DNA from: a virus
Strand: one strand, 5' to 3'
DNA length: 35,676 nucleotides
Virus record (IMG/VR): IMGVR_UViG_3300048839_000632
Location: 1-35,676 of that record
Within the stretch, counting starts at the first letter, position 1. Every line of letters starts with the position of its first letter. A program made the translations under genes and the position numbers. Shown in pieces: positions 30,579 to 35,676 of the stretch. Under the pieces are notes generated by a model that ran no database searches, had not been told where the DNA came from, and saw only the letters and a list, made by a program, of their open reading frames with translations.

Positions 30579-30985
30579 TTTGAGAATGGTTCCTTTAACT
30601 GAACATAAACCCGGCAATTCATACCATAATAATTATCAGCCAGGAAATTGTAAAAGGGCTCCTTTTGCATCCTGGAAACCTCTTTCACTTTTACATGCTT
30701 TGCCAGGGCCTGCTCAAATAATAAAGCATATCCTCTGGCCTGATCGATGTAAGCCTGCTCCTGAGCTGTTCCTGGCTCCATCTCTCCTGGAATGGAGAAT
30801 GAAAGCACACAATCATAAACAGTAAGGATTGAGAGCGATTTATCAAAGGAATCATTTTCAATTACAGGATACAGCCAAACAAAAGGGCCTTTCCCATCAT
30901 AGATATTTTGATTTGGTTTCCTGCCATTATCAAAAGGCAGTTTGATTGATGCCTCAATTATTTCTCTGATTATTGGAACGATCAT
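30572..30985 (-). CDS. Tail terminator/completion-like protein
   Basis: This 137-residue mixed alpha/beta protein starts I-V-P-I-I-R-E-I-I-E with a central L-S-I-L-T-V-Y-D-C-V-L-S-F-S-I-P strand pair and a helix Q-A-R-G-Y-A-L-L-F-E-Q-A-L-A-K near 82-96. Size, fold pattern and position before the gp10-like gene fit a tail terminator (gpU-like). The start overlaps the TGA of the -1 frame extension upstream (ATGA at 30982-30985), which supports translation of that extension. Confidence 0.55.
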   Translation of the reverse strand: MIVPIIREIIEASIKLPFDNGRKPNQNIYDGKGPFVWLYPVIENDSFDKSLSILTVYDCVLSFSIPGEMEPGTAQEQAYIDQARGYALLFEQALAKHVKVKEVSRMQKEPFYNFLADNYYGMNCRVYVQLKEPFSKC

Positions 30986-31260
30986 TTCCGGCCCGGTTTA
31001 GTATGTTTCCTGATATGAATTTCATGCAGTTTTCTCTGATATTCGGAATCTGTTTTGAACAGCAGCAGCTTTGCCTTTACTGAATTGTACTGCATTTTCA
31101 GAACCGTTTCCCATTTGAGAATATCTCCTCCTGCCAATGCATCAACCAAATTCATTACTCCAAACTTTTTGAATTTATCAATCCCTGCCTCCTTTTGCTC
31201 TGAGGTGTACGATGGCTTTAAATTTTTTGATTCCCAGCTGATGATTTTACCGATCTCAGA
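30982..31260 (-). CDS. -1 frameshift extension of the tail assembly chaperone
   Basis: Starting from the T9 run at 31268-31260, the -1 frame is open for 92 codons and ends in a TGA that forms ATGA with the next start. Its residues (S-E-I-G-K-I-I-S-W-E-S ... L-V-D-A-L-A-G-G-D-I-L-K-W-E-T-V) look like a folded helical protein. There is no start codon before residue 36. A -1 slip on the T run yields a fusion of about 288 residues, just as gpG/gpGT is made in many tailed phages. Confidence 0.65.
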   Translation of the reverse strand, partial: SEIGKIISWESKNLKPSYTSEQKEAGIDKFKKFGVMNLVDALAGGDILKWETVLKMQYNSVKAKLLLFKTDSEYQRKLHEIHIRKHTKPGRK

Positions 31261-31847
31261 AAAAAAAACCTCCCGGCTGAATATACATCCAGGAAATTAC
31301 ATTGGAGGATCATCTCAGAAAAAGTTTTCAACTGCTCAGAATCCAGCGGAGCCTCGTAAAAACCAGGATAAGCATAAACAGCAACTGCCATCGGAGCGAT
31401 CTTGAGCATATCATGAGGCTTTCCCAGATGTTTGTTGATCTCCTCCTGGAGCATTACTTTCTGGCCAAAGGTTTGCAATCCCAGATTTGTTGGTAATGTG
31501 ATATTTTTTTCTCCAATCTTGATGCTCTTTGGCATTGGCAACTCTGCCAGGTTTGGAATTTCGCTGAGGAATTTGATATGAGATGAAATGTTTGCATCAA
31601 CATCTCCAATCGCATTAAACCAAACTTTATGAGATACTCCAGAGAGGATCTCCATCAGCATAAAAATATCATCTTTATCCTTTGTAAACCAATCAATGAA
31701 AAGCCTGGAGCCTTGTTCAAAAGTTAAATCCTGCCAGGAGGTTGGTAAATCAAACTCATAATCATGAATGGCTGGAGATCCTGGTTCATTTTCAACCAAT
31801 ATATCTCCAATCTGGATGAGGGATCTTAATTTGTATGGAATTTTCAT
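31218..31847 (-). CDS. Probable tail assembly chaperone (short form)
   Basis: This 209-residue protein contains D-L-P-T-S-W-Q-D-L-T-F-E-Q near 33-45 and L-M-E-I-L-S-G near 64-70, a pattern (proline-rich start, then W-x-D/E-L/V-T-x2-Q) that I associate with tail-chaperone-like proteins of Bacteroidota phages. Codons 194-196 are TTT TTT TTT; after them the frame ends in 13 residues, while the -1 frame continues for 92. The start is fixed by CAACCCCTGCC. Against this call, the tape measure lies 6 kb away, whereas most chaperone genes adjoin it. Confidence 0.55.
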   Translation of the reverse strand: MKIPYKLRSLIQIGDILVENEPGSPAIHDYEFDLPTSWQDLTFEQGSRLFIDWFTKDKDDIFMLMEILSGVSHKVWFNAIGDVDANISSHIKFLSEIPNLAELPMPKSIKIGEKNITLPTNLGLQTFGQKVMLQEEINKHLGKPHDMLKIAPMAVAVYAYPGFYEAPLDSEQLKTFSEMILQCNFLDVYSAGRFFFLRSVKSSAGNQKI

Positions 31848-32062
31848 GGCAGGGGTTGTTTATTAAATATCCTGGCCCTGGCTATAAATGTGATCATCAT
31901 TTAAAAATTAACTTTTCGTATCGATCCGAAAATTCAACTCTTTCACCAGGGCGCTCTTTCTGAGGTTTCGTTTTAATTGGCCCTCATGAAACCAGAGCAG
32001 GCATTACTCATGAATGCTGGATCCGATCTGGCTCATGCTGGCCTGGCAAATGTATCAAATAT
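31848..32062. other. Non-coding interval between terminase and chaperone genes
   Basis: The 215 bases hold no frame longer than about 10 codons with a start on the minus strand, and no supported gene on the plus strand. TACATTTG (minus strand, near 32050) matches the -7 consensus but lacks a -33 box. TTTTCG and CGAAAA near 31914-31933 could form a 6-bp hairpin. The start-codon box of the next gene closes the interval. It is the longest non-coding stretch inside the late block. Confidence 0.6.
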
Positions 32063-33283
32063 TTATCTCCGATTTCTCCGGATTAATTTTGATCTGGGAG
32101 ATTTAATAACATTGGATCCGGTAATCAAATGATAGGATCCATATCTGCCAGCATCCATCCCATCATCCCAGAGCTTTACTGGCTGATCCAGGATTGCCAT
32201 GGTATGAGGATTTTTTTTCCAGGAGTATTTTTTAGCCTCTTTGAGCAGGCCTTCGGATTCCTCTGTGATGCTGAGGCCTGCTGCTTTTACCTTGCCAATT
32301 CCAGCGCTTACATCGTTCTCAGCAGCCTCAATTGTGAATCCAGCATCAGAGATCTCTGAGATCAGATCCGGCCTGGATGGATCAGCCCAAATCATTACAT
32401 CTCTCTGGATGTTTCTCTCAATCATCAGAGCGATGATATCCTTTCCAGTTAAATAGGATTGATAAATTTCCTGCTGCCAAACCAATCCAACTCCATCAGT
32501 ATATCCGCATTTTACCAATGCAGTTGGATGATTGAATCCAAAATCCAATCCATAAGCAACCTCCTGCATCTCTGGGAATACCGGGATCTTTCTGTGATGA
32601 GGATAAATTTTCTCCAGTTTGATGGCTCGTTTTCCCAGGCCATATACTTGCCAATACTCTGGATCTGATTCCTCCAGGGCCTCAATCTCTCTGATTGAAT
32701 CCTCATCCAGGAACGGATTATCCAAATAAGTTGAGGGAATGATGAGAGATTCTGGCCTCTCATAAACTCTGGTATAAAGCCAATGATCATCATCCGGAGG
32801 ATTGAAATCCAGAAACAGCTGATTTTTCCTGCCATCCAGAGAGGGATTTGTGAGCCTGAGGTTGAATTGTACAAAATCATTATAAAAAAACTCATCAGCC
32901 TCATTCATCCAAACATAATTATGCCTCCGGCCTTTGATCTTTGTACTCTGATCAACTGAGTTGAAATAATAAATGTTTGAATTCAGGAAATAAATTCCCA
33001 CCGTTTTGTTGTGTTTATCCTCCTCATAAATATCATACAGTTTGAGGAAATCAACAAAATCCTTTTCTGCGGAGGCCTTGAGAGCTGGCCTGGTTTTCCT
33101 GGATACTGTGAAAATTTTGTTCTGCTCCTCCAGGCCCTTGAGGATAAAATGCTGGCAGAGTGAGAATGTTTTTGTACTCCTGGCAGATCCCTCCAATATA
33201 ATAAACCGATTTTTTTGAGCCTTGATGAGCTTGTTTAAAATCGGAGATCCTTTGAGATGGAGTTTGTGCTTTTCAATGGCCAT
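32063..33283 (-). CDS. terL: Terminase large subunit
   Basis: The ATG at 33283 (M-A-I-E-K-H-K-L) directly follows the small-subunit stop (TAG-G-ATG) and gives 406 residues. Walker A is E-G-S-A-R-S-T-K-T (31-39), Walker B is V-W-M-N-E-A-D-E (124-131) and motif III is F-L-D-F-N-P-P (157-163). The RNase H-like nuclease acids are D247 (G-L-D-F-G-F), D301 (A-D-P-S-R) and D377 (D-G-M-D-A-G-R). The arrangement is that of the PBSX/Terminase_3 type, which often packages by the headful route and fits the circular map. It cuts and pumps DNA into proheads. Confidence 0.93.
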   Translation of the reverse strand: MAIEKHKLHLKGSPILNKLIKAQKNRFIILEGSARSTKTFSLCQHFILKGLEEQNKIFTVSRKTRPALKASAEKDFVDFLKLYDIYEEDKHNKTVGIYFLNSNIYYFNSVDQSTKIKGRRHNYVWMNEADEFFYNDFVQFNLRLTNPSLDGRKNQLFLDFNPPDDDHWLYTRVYERPESLIIPSTYLDNPFLDEDSIREIEALEESDPEYWQVYGLGKRAIKLEKIYPHHRKIPVFPEMQEVAYGLDFGFNHPTALVKCGYTDGVGLVWQQEIYQSYLTGKDIIALMIERNIQRDVMIWADPSRPDLISEISDAGFTIEAAENDVSAGIGKVKAAGLSITEESEGLLKEAKKYSWKKNPHTMAILDQPVKLWDDGMDAGRYGSYHLITGSNVIKSPRSKLIRRNRR

Positions 33284-33284
33284 C

Positions 33285-33800
33285 CTATTTCTTTGCTCTG
33301 GCTTTTTTCTTTGCTCTGGCTTTTGGCTCAATGATCTCAACCACAACTCCAGTAATTACTTTATCATTGCTCCGGAGATCAACCTTTATCTGATCCGCAA
33401 TTCCCAGGGCATCTCTCTGCATTTGTACTCCTGCCTGCAGCATGAGCCTGGCCTCATAAACCGGGATCTCAGATTTTTTCAATTTATCCTTTGTGATCAA
33501 TTTAAACCTGGCCATTCCCAGATCAATCAGCTCCTGAGCCAGGGCCAGATGAGCCCGGTTTGCATCCCTTGCAACTGCTTTCATATCATCCAGCAGCTCA
33601 ACCTCTCTCTCCTGATCCCAGACTGAACAGCGATCAACCCAAAAGAATTTACTGCTCCATCGCTCCAGAACTTCTTTGCTTTTTTTTAGCTGATCCGCTG
33701 CTTTCTGCAGGGATCTGGCAGCTCCCATGGAGAGATAAACTGTAAATGCTTCATAAGCCTTTACAGATTCCTCTGGCAGTTTGTTGTAGTCTTTATTCAT
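33285..33800 (-). CDS. terS: Terminase small subunit-like protein
   Basis: This 171-residue protein starts M-N-K-D-Y-N-K-L-P (a start 6 codons earlier is possible). An N-terminal helix-turn-helix-like segment (A-F-T-V-Y-L ... A-A-R-S-L-Q-K-A-A-D-Q-L-K-K-S-K-E-V) is followed by R-W-S-S-K-F-F-W-V-D-R-C-S-V-W-D, a tryptophan-rich pattern common after the DNA-binding domain of small terminases. A helical oligomerisation region (65-125) and a basic A-R-A-K-K-K-A-R-A-K-K tail follow. It recognises the packaging site. It directly precedes terL. Confidence 0.8.
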   Translation of the reverse strand: MNKDYNKLPEESVKAYEAFTVYLSMGAARSLQKAADQLKKSKEVLERWSSKFFWVDRCSVWDQEREVELLDDMKAVARDANRAHLALAQELIDLGMARFKLITKDKLKKSEIPVYEARLMLQAGVQMQRDALGIADQIKVDLRSNDKVITGVVVEIIEPKARAKKKARAKK

Positions 33801-34014
33801 TGGATGGCAATTTACCACTTATTTGAGTTGGTAATGGAGAATGAACCAAAGAGCATGGAGGCCTGGTTGTAAATGTTCTCCCATCTTTCTGATAAGTGAA
33901 CACAATCCAACCTCCTGCCTTTGTTCCAATCCTTACAACTCCGCAATGTTTGCAGATTGCCCTGGATGCCATCGCTGGAGTATTTACTGCAGCAGCAGCC
34001 CATGAATGCCTCAT
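33793..34014 (-). CDS. Hypothetical small protein with one C-x2-C pair
   Basis: I chose the start at 34014 because it forms ATGA with the upstream stop; a longer frame from 34056 is less likely. The 73-residue protein has A-I-C-K-H-C-G-V-V-R-I-G near 20-31, then T-K-A-G-G-W-I-V-F-T-Y strands, and one further Cys. A zinc-ribbon-like fold with an incomplete ligand set is possible. The function is unknown. Confidence 0.6.
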   Translation of the reverse strand: MRHSWAAAAVNTPAMASRAICKHCGVVRIGTKAGGWIVFTYQKDGRTFTTRPPCSLVHSPLPTQISGKLPSNE

Positions 34015-34277
34015 GATTTTGATTTTTTCTTTGCTGCTTTGCGATCCTTCAACCATTGCGCTGGATCGGTTCTCCGGAGTACTTCAATTTTCCCTTTGCG
34101 CTCAGGATCTCTCATATCCAGGATCCGGTTGATGGCAATGTTTCTGCCTTGCCTTGTAGCACAATCAGAGGTATCAATTGAATTCTTTGGATCGTTTACC
34201 GGGCGCAAAGAATAATAAAACCTCTGGGAACATTTCTCTCCGGTTTTCCAGGAGAACAGATAATGAGTTGCTTTCAT
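34011..34277 (-). CDS. Hypothetical basic protein
   Basis: This 88-residue protein ends in R-K-A-A-K-K-K-S-K-S and has two Cys (near 15 and 39). Strands in the first third (H-Y-L-F-S-W, R-F-Y-Y-S-L-R-P-V) precede a helical basic half. It is coupled by ATGA to both neighbours. The family is not recognised. Confidence 0.65.
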   Translation of the reverse strand: MKATHYLFSWKTGEKCSQRFYYSLRPVNDPKNSIDTSDCATRQGRNIAINRILDMRDPERKGKIEVLRRTDPAQWLKDRKAAKKKSKS

Positions 34278-34546
34278 TGTTTTTGGTTTTTTATACTATG
34301 AATTAAAAAATCTGGTTTCAGCTCAGGCCATTTCATTGGGATCCATGTTTTCCCTTTCAGATGCTCTGGCATCGTTTCCTTTTCAATTGGATTTCCTGAT
34401 TCATCGATGTAAAATATTTTCTGAAAAACCATTCCATCCATCTCAGCGATCACTTTTTTTAGTGATTCGTTGGAATGCCTTATGAACTTTTTTGCTGCAG
34501 CTCGTTTCTGGAATTGGATCCATTTACTCTGGAGGGTTCTGCTCAT
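34274..34546 (-). CDS. Hypothetical small protein
   Basis: This 90-residue basic protein has a helical first third (W-I-Q-F-Q-K-R-A-A-A-K-K-F-I-R) and a strand-turn-strand middle (F-Q-K-I-F-Y-I-D-E-S-G-N-P-I). The start overlaps the end of the 54-residue gene (ATGA at 34543-34546), its end overlaps the next start, and I do not recognise it. It lies in the group of small genes before the terminase. Confidence 0.65.
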   Translation of the reverse strand: MSRTLQSKWIQFQKRAAAKKFIRHSNESLKKVIAEMDGMVFQKIFYIDESGNPIEKETMPEHLKGKTWIPMKWPELKPDFLIHSIKNQKQ

Positions 34547-34707
34547 GGCTTTCGTTTCTTAAATACTGGAGGGATTCCAGGAAATGCTCGATCAATAACC
34601 AGATACCAGGTTCCTGATGGATCTCTCCGGAATGCCTCATGAGATCGTTTATACTTATCGAGCTGCTGGAGCCATCTCCATTTTTTCAATACTTTCCTGC
34701 TGATCAT
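34543..34707 (-). CDS. 54-residue basic protein
   Basis: The frame lies exactly between the lipoprotein and the next gene, with ATGA overlaps at both ends (34704-34707 and 34543-34546), which is strong support for translation. It is rich in Arg/Lys and Trp (K-K-W-R-W-L-Q-Q-L-D-K-Y-K-R) with a strand W-Y-L-V-I-D-R-A-F-P-G near the end. It is short enough to be missed by length filters. The function is unknown. Confidence 0.75.
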   Translation of the reverse strand: MISRKVLKKWRWLQQLDKYKRSHEAFRRDPSGTWYLVIDRAFPGIPPVFKKRKP

Positions 34708-35093
34708 TGGAGAACAGTTGCTGGAATGGTATCTGTATAATTAGATCCTCCAATATTGGATCCCTCTTTTACGATGGAAACAATGGAGGAATCTGCAGCC
34801 AGGTAATCAATGGAGATGAGATATCCGGAGTACAAAGGCAGGGCCAGGCCTCCATCCCAAACAAATCCTGGAATCGGATCTCCATGCAGATTCATCTCAG
34901 GGCTCCAAACTTTGATCTGGTAAGCAGCTGTATCTGCTCCCTGAGGTACAATAAACCAGAGCCCGGTTTGGATCAGCTCTCTGGGAATTGGAACCTCAAC
35001 TCTCCTGGTTGGGCAATATTCCTCCTTTTTACAGCTGCTCAATATTGATACAAGGATGATAAGAGCAGCGATTGATTTGAATAGGTTTTTCAT
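34704..35093 (-). CDS. Phage-encoded lipoprotein
   Basis: This 129-residue protein has a signal peptide M-K-N-L-F-K-S with a hydrophobic core and the lipobox L-S-S-C21 followed by K-K-E-E, the usual Bacteroidota lipoprotein export context. The mature part (108 residues) is beta-rich with P-I-P-R-E-L-I and W-S-P-E-M-N-L-H-G-D-P. It would sit in the inner or outer membrane leaflet. Possible roles are outer-membrane spanin or superinfection exclusion; it lies at the head of the late block, not with the lysis genes. Confidence 0.75.
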   Translation of the reverse strand: MKNLFKSIAALIILVSILSSCKKEEYCPTRRVEVPIPRELIQTGLWFIVPQGADTAAYQIKVWSPEMNLHGDPIPGFVWDGGLALPLYSGYLISIDYLAADSSIVSIVKEGSNIGGSNYTDTIPATVLQ

Positions 35094-35150
35094 TTTTGAT
35101 TTTTATTTTTAAATGATTGAATGCCATCATCATTGCAGTAAATGCCATAT

Positions 35151-35639
35151 TCATTCTCCCTCCGCTTTTATGTACTTGAGTTTTGTACGAATGTTTCGAA
35201 TAAAGTAATCCATGAGCGCTGCAGGAGGTTGCTCCATCCATCTCCTCCAATCAGTATCCAGGGAATTGGATCCTGTTTGAAAATAATGATAGGTTGATCC
35301 GGATTTAAACAGAACCTCAATCCGCTCCGGGCCATCCGCTGGATTAATCTTTCTGGCTTTTATTATGTTTTGATTGAGCGGAAATAATTTCCAATCATTC
35401 TCTCCGGATCCAAATTCAAGCTCATCAGGAACCGGAGCCAGATCCAGGCTCTGCTGAATTCCATTGTATTTCTTATCCAGGGTTGAGTTTAAAATATCGA
35501 AATCTCTCTCGATTTTCTTTGCATCCTGGAGATTGTTTGGAGATCGATCAGCAAAGTAATTTTTTTGCGCTTGCCTTAGTACTTTTGAACAGAGGATCAG
35601 ATCTCTGAGATCCTGCTGCATTTCGGAATTTGTTTTCAT
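35151..35639 (-). CDS. First late gene, KTSC-like domain protein
   Basis: This 162-residue protein has a helical N-terminal half (1-60) with a basic K-N-Y-F-A-D segment. Residues 104-156 (P-E-R-I-E-V-L-F-K-S-G-S-T-Y-H-Y-F, ending in D-Y-F-I-R-N-I-R-T-K-L-K-Y) resemble the KTSC domain, whose core is a strand, V-x-F-x-x-G, Y-x-Y-F and a final F-x2-x-I-R-x-K-Y. KTSC is known from phage proteins and lysyl-tRNA synthetase; its role is unclear. The gene starts the late transcript, behind promoter 193-222 on the circle and the folded leader. The interval 35094-35150 before the lipoprotein holds no gene I can support. Confidence 0.7.
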   Translation of the reverse strand: MKTNSEMQQDLRDLILCSKVLRQAQKNYFADRSPNNLQDAKKIERDFDILNSTLDKKYNGIQQSLDLAPVPDELEFGSGENDWKLFPLNQNIIKARKINPADGPERIEVLFKSGSTYHYFQTGSNSLDTDWRRWMEQPPAALMDYFIRNIRTKLKYIKAEGE

Positions 35640-35676
35640 TACAGGGGTTTAGTTTAATAAATTAATGAAGCAGAGG
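35550..35676. repeat. Terminal direct repeat, right copy
   Basis: This is identical to bases 1-127 and shows that the contig is circular; it covers the start of the first late gene and its start-codon box. Confidence 0.95.

Noticed and set aside
31055-31405. 116-residue open frame on the plus strand
   Set aside because: It lies antisense to the chaperone gene and its -1 extension, both of which have coupled ends and the genome's codon use; the plus frame has no leader box and a low-complexity shadow composition.
35029-35250. 73-residue minus-strand frame bridging two genes
   Set aside because: It overlaps the lipoprotein start and the end of the first late gene in another frame; its Met-rich and Cys-containing sequence has no leader box and looks like chance.
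1-35676. Integrase, attachment sites, CRISPR array or insertion sequence
   Set aside because: No recombinase motif, no regularly spaced repeat-spacer units and no transposase frame with flanking inverted repeats were seen; the three 33-bp repeats are inside a coding frame and fit iterons better.

Overview
The window is one complete, circular-mapping genome of a tailed double-stranded DNA phage. Bases 1-127 recur exactly at 35550-35676, so the unique molecule is 35,549 bp and the gene cut at base 1 is the one that starts at 35639. The host is most likely a member of the Bacteroidota. The intergenic regions carry Bacteroidota-type promoters (TTTG, about 19 bases, TAnnTTTG/TAnnTTTA), there are no systematic purine-rich ribosome binding sites, the lipoprotein signal ends in the typical SSCKK, and many proteins belong to families I know from Bacteroidota phages (DUF5675-like lysis protein, DUF6712-like connector, DUF6011-like zinc protein). 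Every supported gene is on the minus strand. I see no integrase, excisionase or tRNA gene.

In transcription order (right to left) the late block runs from 35639 to 11171. It begins with small proteins (a KTSC-like protein, a lipoprotein, a 54-residue basic protein and three small unknowns). The two terminase subunits follow, then a probable tail assembly chaperone with a -1 frameshift extension, tail completion and minor tail proteins (with a nucleotidyltransferase-fold protein among them), a large tail-tip protein and the tape measure. Next come a ClpP-type head protease with a scaffold-like tail, the major capsid protein, a probable tail or virion protein, an Ala/Lys/Pro-rich protein, the portal and a connector. 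The block ends with a baseplate-like protein, a tail fibre, a membrane coiled-coil protein, a TIM-barrel-like protein, a holin, a DUF5675 protein, a membrane protein, and a strong terminator at 11079-11108.

The other block runs from 10932 to 236. It carries a PAPS-reductase/PP-loop protein, a probable single-strand annealing protein with its RecE-type exonuclease, a replication initiator that contains its own iteron-type origin, a helix-turn-helix regulator, a DUF1351-like coiled-coil protein, a VRR-NUC nuclease and many small proteins, including two short membrane peptides and two small Cys-rich proteins. Promoters are visible at about 10990, 9597, 7522, 5943 and 4337. One more at about 220 faces the late block. 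Most genes within each block are coupled by ATGA or TAATG overlaps.

The points most worth following are: (1) a recurring pyrimidine-rich AACCCC(C)TGAnAAA box directly before start codons; (2) a duplicated promoter-leader cassette of about 126 bp; (3) strong GATC enrichment with near absence of GAC/GTC; (4) three iterons at exactly 33-bp spacing inside the initiator gene; (5) a T9 slip site that fuses two reading frames; (6) two further long open frames that lack a start codon; and (7) a folded leader at the head of the late transcript combined with an intrinsic-terminator-like hairpin in the middle of that 24-kb transcript.
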